Shown here in pieces: positions 17,079-25,891 of a stretch of DNA of 64,000 bases. Both the position numbers and the translations under genes were made by a program. The stretch covers positions 1-64,000 of the forward strand of contig CAYGPJ010000019.1 of assembly GCA_964351865.1 (NCBI GenBank), read 5' to 3'. Position 1 is the first letter of the stretch; the number at the start of each line of letters is the position of its first letter. Origin of the DNA: JBCDJI01 sp964351865 (GTDB lineage Bacteria; Verrucomicrobiota; Verrucomicrobiia; Methylacidiphilales; JBCBYL01). The notes under the pieces were generated by a model that was not told where the DNA came from, ran no database searches, and worked only from the letters and a program-made list of their open reading frames with translations.

Positions 17079-17119
17079 GTTTCACGCGGTAAAGTTTTTA
17101 GTTATGGTGGTATGTACTA

Positions 17120-17989
17120 ATGGCGGAATATCACACGGACGGCCCCTTGGCCGCTTATATGAAAGATATTAGATCGCTGCCTCTGATTTCCGTAAAGGAA
17201 GAAAAGGTGCTGGCCAGGCGTATTCAAAAAGGTGACGAAGCTGCTCGCGAAAAAATGATCAAGTCAAACCTTCGACTGGTCGTCAAAATTGCCCAGGACT
17301 ACTCCAACTACGGACTACCGCTCGTCGATTTGATTTCGGAAGGAAATATCGGTCTGATGAAAGGAGTCGAACGGTTTGACCCTGAGCGCGGGGTTAAGTT
17401 CAGCACCTATGCTGCATGGTGGATCAAACAAGGTATAAAAAGAGCCCTGGCGAATCAGAGTAAAACCATTCGCCTGCCCGTGCACCTGGTCGACAAACTC
17501 TCGCGCATGCGCCGCATCTCGGCTCAACTCACGGAAGAACTCGGGCGCGAACCGGAAGATGAAGAACTCGCTGAAGAACTCTCACTACCGGTCAAAAAAA
17601 TCGCGCAACTCCGCCGTGTTTCAATGCGACCTGCCAGCCTGAACCACCTCGTCGGTGATGAAGATTCCACCGAATTGGGAGATCTGATTGCAGATGAACG
17701 CGTGGATTATCCCGCTGATGTGATGACGACCAACACCCTTAATGATTCTATCTTAGATCTCTTGCCTATTCTGGATGCGCGAGAAAGAAAGATTTTGGAA
17801 ATGCGCTTTCCTATGGATGGTTCCAAGCCCATGACATTGGAAGACATCGGTGCTAAAATGAAAGTCACCCGCGAGAGAATCCGCCAGTTACAGAATCAAG
17901 CGTTGAAAAAAATAAAAGCCGAGTTAGACAAAATGGACAAACAGGGTGCCACCAAGCCTACGTCACGTAAAAGAAAGTCGAAAAAATGA
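17120..17989 (+). CDS. RpoD-like sigma-70 factor (group 2 type)
   Basis: A sigma-70 family RNA polymerase factor (289 aa) with region 1.2 (DGPLAAYMKDIRSLPLIS), region 2 (SNLRLVVKIAQDYSNYGLPLVDLISEGN and FSTYAAWWIKQGIKRAL in separate blocks), region 3 and region 4.2 (MTLEDIGAKMKVTRERIRQL). It lacks the long acidic N-terminal region 1.1 of primary sigma factors. It is therefore more like a group 2 or short RpoD/RpoS-type factor. Whether it is the housekeeping sigma cannot be told here. Its stop overlaps the apt start (ATGA), so the two are translationally coupled. Confidence 0.9.
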   Translation: MAEYHTDGPLAAYMKDIRSLPLISVKEEKVLARRIQKGDEAAREKMIKSNLRLVVKIAQDYSNYGLPLVDLISEGNIGLMKGVERFDPERGVKFSTYAAWWIKQGIKRALANQSKTIRLPVHLVDKLSRMRRISAQLTEELGREPEDEELAEELSLPVKKIAQLRRVSMRPASLNHLVGDEDSTELGDLIADERVDYPADVMTTNTLNDSILDLLPILDARERKILEMRFPMDGSKPMTLEDIGAKMKVTRERIRQLQNQALKKIKAELDKMDKQGATKPTSRKRKSKK

Positions 17990-18543
17990 GCCATCGCTAT
18001 CATAACATGTCAGGATTTAAGAGCACAGCGGAACGCTTAAAAGCAGCGATTCGGGATGTAGAAGACTTCCCCCAGAAAGGGGTGGTATTCAAAGACATCA
18101 GCCCCGTCCTGCAAGACCATCAACTCTTTCGTCTGGTGACCAGCATGTTCAACGACCGTTACCAACGGCGGCAGATCGATACCATTATGGGCATTGATGC
18201 CCGTGGATTTATTTTTGCGGCCCCGCTAGCCTATGTGTTGGGCTGCGGTTTAACCATGGTGCGCAAAAAAGGAAAACTCCCCTACGACTGTCTGGAAGCC
18301 TCTTACGATTTGGAATACGGCAGTAACGTGATCGAAATTCACAAAGATGCCATCAAACCCGGCAGCCGTGTACTGATCATGGATGATGTATTGGCCACAG
18401 GCGGCACCCTCAAAGCAGCCGTAGATTTAGCTAAGGAACTACAAGGGGAAATCGTGGAAGTCGCAGTATTTATCGAGTTGAGCTTTCTCGAAGGACGTAA
18501 ACAAATTCCCGACGTTCCGATTTTTCCGCTGATTACTTATTAA
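17986..18543 (+). CDS. apt: Adenine phosphoribosyltransferase
   Basis: Salvages adenine to AMP with PRPP. It is 185 aa from the ATG at 17986, which overlaps the sigma-factor stop codon as ATGA. The ATG at 18007 gives the more standard N-terminus (MSGFKSTAERLKAAIRDVED). The family blocks PQKGVVFKDISPVLQD, MGIDARGFIFAAPLAY, VRKKGKLPYDC and the PRPP loop VLIMDDVLATGGTLKAA are all present. It is convergent with uvrB with an 18-bp gap and no visible terminator. Confidence 0.95.
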   Translation: MSHRYHNMSGFKSTAERLKAAIRDVEDFPQKGVVFKDISPVLQDHQLFRLVTSMFNDRYQRRQIDTIMGIDARGFIFAAPLAYVLGCGLTMVRKKGKLPYDCLEASYDLEYGSNVIEIHKDAIKPGSRVLIMDDVLATGGTLKAAVDLAKELQGEIVEVAVFIELSFLEGRKQIPDVPIFPLITY

Positions 18544-18561
18544 GTCATCAGCACAACCTCG

Positions 18562-20598
18562 TTACTTCGATTTCTTTTTGCGGTAGCTCACGCTTTTTTT
18601 CTGAGTAGACTTCTGATTGCGATCAGATCCCATGCCAGCGGCTGATTTTAGAGCCTCGATTTGATCACGATAAAGAGCCGCTTTTTCAAAGTCCAAACGC
18701 TCAGATGCCACTACCATGTCCTGCTCCAACTCACGAATCGTATCCAGCACGTCCATATCCTGATGTGCTTTCGATGCAATCGCTTGATCAGGGTTATTCG
18801 ATGCCACCATGACATGCAAGCTCTCCTGAATACCACGCTTGACCGACCTGGGCGTAATGCCGTGCTGCTGGTTATAAGCGATCTGCTTTTCTCGCCGATA
18901 TTTGGTGACCTCCAGCAATTTTTCAATCGATTGGGTCCGATGGTCAGCAAACAGAATGACCTGCCCATTGACATGACGTGCGGCTCTGCCTGCCGTCTGG
19001 ATCAATGCGGTTTCTGAGCGCAGAAATCCCTCCTTATCGGCATCCAGAATGGCCACTAACGAGACTTCCGGCAGATCAAGCCCCTCCCTGAGCAAGTTGA
19101 TGCCTACCAATATATCAAATTCCCCCGCACGCAGCGATCTAAGGATTTCCACCCGTTCGATCGCCCCTACTTCCGAGTGGATGTATTGAACCTTCAGTCC
19201 CGCATCTCGCAAATAATCGGTTAAATCTTCCGCTGTCCGCTTCGTCAACGTGGTCACCAGTACCCGCTCTCCGCGCTCAATACGCTTACGTGACTCCGCC
19301 ATGACTTCGTCAATCTGGCCTTTCAGCGGCTTCATGATGATTTCAGGATCAAGCAGTCCTGTCGGACGAATGATCTGCTCAATCACATCATCTCCGGCCT
19401 TGTTTTTTTCATATGCTGCCGGTGTAGCCGATACATAGACGATTTGATCCAGCGTTTTCTCAAACTCCTCAAAATTCAACGGCCGATTATCCAGCGCCGA
19501 AGGCAAACGAAAGCCATGCTCAACCAAGACAGTCTTACGCGAACGGTCTCCTGCATACATCCCACCGACTTGAGGCACCGTCGTATGTGACTCATCAATC
19601 ACACAGAGAAAATCATCCGGGAAAAAATCAATCAATGTATAAGGACGTGCCCCCGGCCGCCGGCCGCTCAAGTGTCTGGAATAATTTTCAATCCCTGAAC
19701 AGAAACCCATTTCCTGCATCATCTCGATGTCATAAGTCGTTCGCATCTTGATACGCTGCGCTTCCAGCAACTTGCCCGCTTTTTCCAGTTCGTGCACGCG
19801 CGCGTCCAGTTCTTCCCTGATGGCAGTCACTGCCCCCCGCATTTTATCATGCGGCGTCACAAAATGACGGGCAGGAAAAACAATTTCCTGTGTCAGGTTT
19901 TCCTGCACCTCACCGGTCAGGACATCAATCCGACTGACACGCTCTACCTCATCACCAAAAAATTCAACACGTAACCCATCTTCACGATAGGCAGGGCACA
20001 ATTCCACTACGTCCCCGCGCACTCGAAATTTTCCTCGGGTCAGGTCAAAGTCATTTCGCTCATATTGAACTTCCACCAGTTGCCCCAATAAGTCCTCGCG
20101 TGTCATCCGCTCACCCACCCGAATCGGAATCACCATATTTTCGTAATCATCAGGCGACCCCAATCCGTAGATGCAAGAGACACTCGCGACTACAATCACG
20201 TCCTTACGCGTCAGCAGCGAACTAGTTGCAGATAACCGCAATCGCTCGATCTCCTCATTGATACTGGAATCTTTTTCAATGTAGGTATCCGTCCGCGGAA
20301 TGTAGGCTTCCGGCTGATAATAATCGAAGTAGCTCACAAAATACTCCACGGCATTATCCGGGAAAAAACCCTTGAATTCGCTGTAGAGCTGGGCGGCTAA
20401 TGTTTTGTTGTGTGAAATAACCAGTGTCGGTTTGTTCAAGCGAGCGATCGCATTAGCCACCGTAAAGGTCTTTCCCGAACCCGTTACTCCCAGCAGCACA
20501 CTGTCGCGCTCACCTGCCAGCAATCGCTGATTGAGTGCTTTAATCGCCTCTGGTTGATCTCCCGCTGGCTGATAATCGGACTTTAATTGAAATTCCAT
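18562..20598 (-). CDS. uvrB: Excinuclease ABC subunit B
   Basis: Damage-verifying helicase-like subunit of UvrABC nucleotide excision repair (678 aa). Walker A GVTGSGKT is at 37-44, the beta-hairpin region is YFVSYFDYYQPEAYIPRTDT, the DEAD-like box is VIDESHTT and the helicase motif VI region is QTAGRAARHVNG. The C-terminal UVR motif (LEQDMVVASERLDFEKAALY) that binds UvrA/UvrC is present near residue 640. The protein ends in a basic tail. It is divergent from the SET-domain gene with a 43-bp spacer. Confidence 0.98.
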   Translation of the reverse strand: MEFQLKSDYQPAGDQPEAIKALNQRLLAGERDSVLLGVTGSGKTFTVANAIARLNKPTLVISHNKTLAAQLYSEFKGFFPDNAVEYFVSYFDYYQPEAYIPRTDTYIEKDSSINEEIERLRLSATSSLLTRKDVIVVASVSCIYGLGSPDDYENMVIPIRVGERMTREDLLGQLVEVQYERNDFDLTRGKFRVRGDVVELCPAYREDGLRVEFFGDEVERVSRIDVLTGEVQENLTQEIVFPARHFVTPHDKMRGAVTAIREELDARVHELEKAGKLLEAQRIKMRTTYDIEMMQEMGFCSGIENYSRHLSGRRPGARPYTLIDFFPDDFLCVIDESHTTVPQVGGMYAGDRSRKTVLVEHGFRLPSALDNRPLNFEEFEKTLDQIVYVSATPAAYEKNKAGDDVIEQIIRPTGLLDPEIIMKPLKGQIDEVMAESRKRIERGERVLVTTLTKRTAEDLTDYLRDAGLKVQYIHSEVGAIERVEILRSLRAGEFDILVGINLLREGLDLPEVSLVAILDADKEGFLRSETALIQTAGRAARHVNGQVILFADHRTQSIEKLLEVTKYRREKQIAYNQQHGITPRSVKRGIQESLHVMVASNNPDQAIASKAHQDMDVLDTIRELEQDMVVASERLDFEKAALYRDQIEALKSAAGMGSDRNQKSTQKKSVSYRKKKSK

Positions 20599-20641
20599 GA
20601 GTCTTTTTGAACATACACCTATACTGACTTGAGGAAAGTTT

Positions 20642-21079
20642 ATGAATGCGTATGGTACGCGCTTTATGGAACGACCTGCCGAAAGCCTTTTTGTGCATCC
20701 CGCCCTCTATGTGATGCCCTGCGAATATGGATTGGGAGTCTTTTCCGATGCTTTGATCCCCGCTAATACCATGCTGGAGGAATGTCATTGGATTAAGTAT
20801 AAGCGCGACGACTGTAGCAGCCCACAGCTCAACGACTATGTTTATGAAGTCACCGACGACCCGAATGCCTCGGAGGAGGAAACCGGTTACAATGCGATGG
20901 TTCTGGGCTTCGGCAGCATCTATAATCACTCATTCGATAACAACGCCCAATATCTCTTCGATGAGGAAAAAAATGTCTTTGTCTATCAGTCCACGCGGGA
21001 CATTCAACCCGGCGAACAAATCTGCATCTCTTATGGTGAAAAGTGGTGGGATACCCGTAACGCTAAATCTGACTGCTAA
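20642..21079 (+). CDS. SET-domain protein (putative lysine methyltransferase)
   Basis: A 145-aa stand-alone SET domain. The motifs are in order: CEYGLGVFS (27-35, first SAM-binding block), GFGSIYNHSFDNNAQY (89-104, the pseudoknot NHS block) and QPGEQICISYGEKWW (122-136). Post-SET cysteines are missing. SET proteins methylate lysines in eukaryotes. Bacterial versions are known, but their targets are mostly unclear. It lies between uvrB (divergent) and recG (convergent), so it has its own promoter. The substrate is unknown. Confidence 0.85.
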   Translation: MNAYGTRFMERPAESLFVHPALYVMPCEYGLGVFSDALIPANTMLEECHWIKYKRDDCSSPQLNDYVYEVTDDPNASEEETGYNAMVLGFGSIYNHSFDNNAQYLFDEEKNVFVYQSTRDIQPGEQICISYGEKWWDTRNAKSDC

Positions 21080-21095
21080 TCGTAAAAAAAACGCT

Positions 21096-23117
21096 CTACC
21101 CTCCCAAACTGACTTCGCCTTCACGCAGGAAGGGGTTGACTCGCTTTCGCAAGCCGGCGTGCCGCGCCAGTTCGGGGTCTTCATCTAGAATCTGTTGCGC
21201 CAATCGCCGACAGGAATCAATCATATCCATATCTTTCACCAGATTGACGATTTTAAGCGGAAAACCACTTTGTTCGGTCCCCAGTATATCGCCGGGGCCG
21301 CGAATCTGCAGATCGGCTTCGGATATTTCAAAGCCGTCACCGGTCTGCTCCATCACCTCCAGCCGTTTCCAACCATCTTCATTTTTAGGTTCACCCACCA
21401 GCACACAATACGCCTGATCCGCACCACGTCCGACTCGACCTCTTAACTGATGTAGCTGGGCCAATCCGAAGCGCTCCGCATTTTCGATGACCATCAAGCT
21501 GGCGTTCGGATTATCCACCCCGACCTCAATGACCGAGGTCGCAACCATCACTGCATATTTACCTTTTTTAAATTCCTGCATGCGCCGGTTCTTTTCTTCA
21601 GGTTCCAGCTTACCGTGTAGCATCACCACTTGATCGTCCCCAAAGACGACTTTCAATTCCGCAAAAGCCTGCTGCACCGACTTGGCATCCAGTTTCTCGG
21701 ATTCTTCCAACAAAGGATAGACTACATAGGCTTGTCGTCCTTCCGCCGCCTCTTTTTTGACAAATTTCCAGACCTTCTTCAGATCCTTGCGCGCTCGCAG
21801 CACCGTTTTGACTGTTTTCCGTCCGGGCGGCAATTCATCCAGCACCGAGACATCCAAATCTCCGTAGTAGGTCAGACAGAGGGTGCGCGGGATCGGGGTA
21901 GCCGTCATCACCAGTAAATCGGGGTGATGCCCCTTCTGCATCAGTGCCTGCCGTTGAGCCACCCCAAATTTATGCTGCTCATCAATAACCCCCAACCCCA
22001 GATTCTCCAAGACGGCTCCCTGCTGAATCAACGCATGGGTGCCCACATAGATCGTCTTACCCACTGGAAAGAGTGATTCACCTGCAGCGACTGAGGCAGG
22101 CTTTGAGGTGCGAGTCCATAGCACCACCTCGATTCCCAGCGGCGCCAGCATCTTGCTTAAATTTTCATGATGCTGTCGTGCCAGCGTCTCGGTCGGTGCC
22201 AGCAGAGCGCCGTTGCGCCCGGACTCCAGACATCGAATCAGGGCATAGGCAGCTACCACCGTCTTACCAGATCCGACATCACCCTGAATCAAGCGGTGCA
22301 TCGGATGCGACAAAGCCAGGTCTTCATCGATTTCCCCAAACACTCGATCCTGCGCACCAGTCGGTTGAAATCCGAGTTGATCCAGAAAATCCGGCACCAG
22401 ATCCTGCACCGGAGCGGGTCGTTCCTTGCGTTGCCGAATAATCTTCTGACGCCTTACCGACATCACCGTCTGCATCACCAGCAGTTCGTCATGAGCCAGC
22501 CGTTTGCGGGCAGGTTCGACATCTTCCAAGGTCTCCGGAAAATGGATTTTACGCACGGCTTCCACTCGCGACATGAATTTCTCCGGCACCGGATAAAACT
22601 CAGGCACCCGCAGATCTGCCGCAAACAGTTCCGCATAGATCAGACTGCGCACGGTTTTCTGATGGACTCCAGCGACCAGTGGATAGACAGGAGTCACGCG
22701 ACTGAGATGGATGCGCGGCTCATCTTCTTTTTTGATCACTTCATACTCAGGATGAATCAGTCGGCGACCGTTCTTATTTTCGCTGATCTTGCCGTAAACG
22801 ATGACTTGGTCGCCTTCTTTGAAGACGTTCTTCATGAACGGCATATTAAACCAGGTCAGGCCCAGTTCCTGTAGAAAGCCTTCCGGCTGCAGCGTGACTT
22901 CAAAGACACTGCGCCCCCCGCGCCAGCGACTGGATTTGGTGGCGAGCACTTCTCCTCGCACGGTGACATGACGGTCCACCTCACACAGAAAAGGGTCTTG
23001 CCATTGTGAACGGTCTTCATAACGACGCGGGAAATGAGCTAATAGCTCACGGGCTGACTTATAGCCCAATTTGGTCCAGACGTCGTGAGCTGATCCCTTT
23101 CCCGCAGGCACTGGCAC
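21096..23117 (-). CDS. recG: ATP-dependent DNA helicase RecG
   Basis: Branch-migration and fork-reversal helicase (673 aa). The N-terminal wedge/OB domain (about 1-260) includes VTVRGEV, and the helicase core has QGDVGSGKTVVAAYAL (Walker A), the DEQH box in VIDEQHKFGVAQRQAL, TATPIPRTL and RLGLAQLHQLRGRVGRG-like sequence (RFGLAQLHQLRGRVGRG). The N-terminus (MPVPAGKGSAHDVWTKLG) is shorter than some RecGs but keeps the domain. recJ ends at the base just before the recG start codon, so the two form a recJ-recG operon. Confidence 0.97.
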   Translation of the reverse strand: MPVPAGKGSAHDVWTKLGYKSARELLAHFPRRYEDRSQWQDPFLCEVDRHVTVRGEVLATKSSRWRGGRSVFEVTLQPEGFLQELGLTWFNMPFMKNVFKEGDQVIVYGKISENKNGRRLIHPEYEVIKKEDEPRIHLSRVTPVYPLVAGVHQKTVRSLIYAELFAADLRVPEFYPVPEKFMSRVEAVRKIHFPETLEDVEPARKRLAHDELLVMQTVMSVRRQKIIRQRKERPAPVQDLVPDFLDQLGFQPTGAQDRVFGEIDEDLALSHPMHRLIQGDVGSGKTVVAAYALIRCLESGRNGALLAPTETLARQHHENLSKMLAPLGIEVVLWTRTSKPASVAAGESLFPVGKTIYVGTHALIQQGAVLENLGLGVIDEQHKFGVAQRQALMQKGHHPDLLVMTATPIPRTLCLTYYGDLDVSVLDELPPGRKTVKTVLRARKDLKKVWKFVKKEAAEGRQAYVVYPLLEESEKLDAKSVQQAFAELKVVFGDDQVVMLHGKLEPEEKNRRMQEFKKGKYAVMVATSVIEVGVDNPNASLMVIENAERFGLAQLHQLRGRVGRGADQAYCVLVGEPKNEDGWKRLEVMEQTGDGFEISEADLQIRGPGDILGTEQSGFPLKIVNLVKDMDMIDSCRRLAQQILDEDPELARHAGLRKRVNPFLREGEVSLGG

Positions 23118-24770
23118 TTACCACCTCCAGTCAACCACCCGGAAACAGGGCGCCCGGGTGAAATCATCCATTTCCCAATGCCCGGCCAGATCGAACTGCT
23201 GGGCAGGAAGTTTGCCATCACACATACCAAATGCCACCACATCAAAACGAACGTCCGCACACTCTGCCCGAAAACGGACATGATTTTTACCAAAAAATTT
23301 AGGACGGCCCGCCACTTTAACCCCCTCTACCGCAAAAACGGGCATCGCATTGCTCTGTCCAAAGGGTTGCATCTTACCCAGTTCCTGCGCCAGCTCCTGC
23401 TGCAACAACTCTCCCGGCAACTGCACATCAATGTCCAGTGACTCTCGATAGCGCTCCGGATCTGTATTATCCACGAACCACTGATTCAGCGATTGCTGGA
23501 ACGCGGGGATCTTGTCCTCGTCAATTTCAATCCCTGCCGCCATGGCATGTCCGCCGAATCCAACCAGATAATCCTGATGTTCGCGCAACGCATCCATCAG
23601 CGAACACCCTTTGATGCTGCGTCCACTGCCCTTGCCCTTACCATCTTCATCGATACTGATCACCACCGTGGGCCGATACCAGATCCGCTGCAGTCGTGAA
23701 GCAACGATACCGATCACCCCCTGATGCCAGTTGCGGGAAGCCACCACAATGCAGCCGGACTTCATCGCATCCGGTTGAGCTTCCACCATCACCCGCGCTT
23801 CTTCAAAAACCGTATATTCCACCTTCTGACGTTCGCGGTTGAGATTGTCCAGCATCTCTGCCAATTCGCGTCCGCGCTGGGCGTCCTGAGTAGTGAGCAA
23901 GCGCCAACCTTCCTTGGCAGAGGTCAGCCGACCACTGGCATTCAGCCGCGGACCCAGCAGAAAACCAACCGTCGACGGCATCGGCTTGCGCTTCACGCCA
24001 GCCACCCGCATCAACTCGCGCAGTCCGACATGATCCGTCTGGCCAAGTTGCATTAACCCGTAGTGCACCATGATGCGATTATCACCGCGTAACGGCACCA
24101 GATCAGAAATCGTTCCCAGCGCTACCAGATCCAGATGCCCCTTCAGATCAAAGGCGTCCGGTTGCTGCATAATCTTCATAAAGGCATGGATGAACTTGAA
24201 CACCAGGCCAACCGTCGCCAGATCATGGTCGTGCTCCGACCGCTGCGGATTCACGAAAGCATCAGCAGGTGGCAATTCTTCCGGTAACTCGTGGTGATCG
24301 ATAATCACCACATCAATTCCCTGCTCCTTCAACCAAGTAACTTCCTTCACGTTGGTAGTGCCGCAATCCAGACACATCACCAACGAGGGCTTGATCTTCT
24401 TCATCGCCCGCTCCAGTGCTTCATGGCTAAGGCCATAACCTTCTGAGAAGCGCCGCGGAATTAAAACTCTCACTTTAGCTCCCATCTGGGATAAGAAGCG
24501 ATACATCAGTGCACCGCTTGACATGCCATCGACATCATAGTCCGAGAAGATCAGGATCGGCTGTTTTTCACGCAGCGCCTGATCCACCCGATTGACTGCC
24601 TGCTCCATATCTGGAATGCGGCAGGGGTCCGCTAAATTCTTCAGTTTAGGGTTAAGGAACTCACTGACCTGGGCTTCATTAGCGAACTCCTTGCTAGCCA
24701 ACAACGTACGAATTACTTCACTCGTAGAGTGATACGCCTTTCCATTGTTAACTGAGTTCCAAACCTTCAT
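23118..24770 (-). CDS. recJ: Single-strand DNA-specific exonuclease RecJ
   Basis: A 5'-3' ssDNA exonuclease in recombination and mismatch repair. It is 550 aa from the ATG at 24770 (MKVWNSVNNG), and the upstream extension to 24833 is not family-like. The DHH-family motifs are seen: SDYDVDGMSSG (motif I), IIDHHELPEELPPADAFVNP (motif III) and the GGHAMAAGI block of the DHHA1 domain. The C-terminal OB domain follows. It abuts recG with no gap and partly overlaps a small upstream ORF (24748-24969). Confidence 0.96.
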   Translation of the reverse strand: MKVWNSVNNGKAYHSTSEVIRTLLASKEFANEAQVSEFLNPKLKNLADPCRIPDMEQAVNRVDQALREKQPILIFSDYDVDGMSSGALMYRFLSQMGAKVRVLIPRRFSEGYGLSHEALERAMKKIKPSLVMCLDCGTTNVKEVTWLKEQGIDVVIIDHHELPEELPPADAFVNPQRSEHDHDLATVGLVFKFIHAFMKIMQQPDAFDLKGHLDLVALGTISDLVPLRGDNRIMVHYGLMQLGQTDHVGLRELMRVAGVKRKPMPSTVGFLLGPRLNASGRLTSAKEGWRLLTTQDAQRGRELAEMLDNLNRERQKVEYTVFEEARVMVEAQPDAMKSGCIVVASRNWHQGVIGIVASRLQRIWYRPTVVISIDEDGKGKGSGRSIKGCSLMDALREHQDYLVGFGGHAMAAGIEIDEDKIPAFQQSLNQWFVDNTDPERYRESLDIDVQLPGELLQQELAQELGKMQPFGQSNAMPVFAVEGVKVAGRPKFFGKNHVRFRAECADVRFDVVAFGMCDGKLPAQQFDLAGHWEMDDFTRAPCFRVVDWRW

Positions 24771-24969
24771 GTAATGTAACAAAGTAGGTGAATTCACCCG
24801 ATACAGCAACCTCAGCGATGCGATGAGGACCACTTTTATCCTGGTTTTTGGCAGCTAAACAGAAATCAACATCACCTGAATCTTTATTTTCGCAAATAAC
24901 GGCAATATCAATACTCCCTACACCTTCCTGCAATACCGCTTGCATTTGCCGCAATAATAGACCTTGCAT
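24748..24969 (-). CDS. Small ORF upstream of recJ, hypothetical
   Basis: A 73-codon ORF that ends 23 bp inside the recJ start region and fills the space between recJ and prmC. The product (GSIDIAVICENKDSGDVDFC, then IAEVAVSGEFTYFVTLHEG) has a balanced, protein-like composition and no known domain. Overlap with the start of recJ would allow translational coupling. It could equally be a chance ORF in the recJ leader. Confidence 0.4.
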   Translation of the reverse strand: MQGLLLRQMQAVLQEGVGSIDIAVICENKDSGDVDFCLAAKNQDKSGPHRIAEVAVSGEFTYFVTLHEGLELS

Positions 24970-25002
24970 TAACCCACTTCAAACCGGATTCTAACTCCAC
25001 CC

Positions 25003-25827
25003 ATGACCCTGCTTGAATTACTGGATAAAACCACCGAATTTCTCACCAAAAAGAAGATCGATTCTCCCCGCTTTCAAGTCGAATGCCTGGTCGCTCACGT
25101 GCTGCAGAAAAAACGTATGACACTTTACGTGGAATTTGAACGTCCGATGCAGGATGCCGAACTCGATCAACTCCGCCCGCTGGTCAAACGCCGCGCAGAA
25201 GGCGAGCCGCTGCAACACATCCTTGGCGATACCGAATTTTACGGCCTGCGTATCAAATGCTCACCCGCCGCGCTGATCCCACGCCCGGAAACGGAAGTGC
25301 TCGTGGAAAAGGTTCTCGATACCTTGGAAAAAAAACCGGCCGGCACCTTGGTCGACATCGGCACCGGCACCGGCTGCATCGCACTCGCCTGCGCCGCTCA
25401 TCTACCGGAATGGAAAATCACCGGCCTCGACATCTCCCCTGACGCCTTGGCGCTGGCAGCGGAAAATGCTGAGTTGCATCCCGAGATCAATGTCAACTGG
25501 CAGCACAGCGACTTACTAGCCGAATGGGAAGCAGCACCGGACGCCATCGTTGCTAATCTGCCTTACCTGACTGCGGTTGAAATGGAATCGTTGCAAAAAG
25601 AAGTCACCTACGATCCTGATCTGGCGCTAGCCGGTGGCAGGGATGGGCTCGACCTGATCCGCAAACTCTGCGGCAGTATCCCCAGCGAGACCCGCTTCTG
25701 TTTTCTGGAAGCCGGTATCGATCACCATCAGGAACTTCATCAGTTATTGAGTGAGGCAGGCTTTACTGAAATAGAAGTCTTCGCAGATCTGAACGGACAT
25801 AAACGCTTTGCAGCAGGTAGACGATAA
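25003..25827 (+). CDS. prmC: Release factor glutamine N5-methyltransferase PrmC
   Basis: Methylates the GGQ glutamine of peptide-chain release factors (274 aa, normal length). The N-terminal helical domain (1-85) ends with GEPLQHILGDTEFYG. The SAM-binding motif I is DIGTGTGCIALA (118-129) and the catalytic NPPY-type motif is NLPY (185-188, here with Leu instead of the first Pro). prfA is not adjacent, although it often is in other bacteria. A hexamer tandem repeat begins at the stop codon. Confidence 0.94.
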   Translation: MTLLELLDKTTEFLTKKKIDSPRFQVECLVAHVLQKKRMTLYVEFERPMQDAELDQLRPLVKRRAEGEPLQHILGDTEFYGLRIKCSPAALIPRPETEVLVEKVLDTLEKKPAGTLVDIGTGTGCIALACAAHLPEWKITGLDISPDALALAAENAELHPEINVNWQHSDLLAEWEAAPDAIVANLPYLTAVEMESLQKEVTYDPDLALAGGRDGLDLIRKLCGSIPSETRFCFLEAGIDHHQELHQLLSEAGFTEIEVFADLNGHKRFAAGRR

Positions 25828-25855
25828 CAGAAACGAAAACAGAAACAGAAACAGA
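25826..25855. repeat. AACAGA hexamer tandem repeat
   Basis: Five tandem hexamers, four AACAGA and one AACGAA (second unit), start inside the prmC stop codon and run to 25855. They fill part of the 64-bp space between the convergent genes prmC and the DD-carboxypeptidase. No function is evident. Confidence 0.8.
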
Positions 25856-25891
25856 TAACCCCATAAAAGCCAAGCGAACCTGGTAGCCTGC

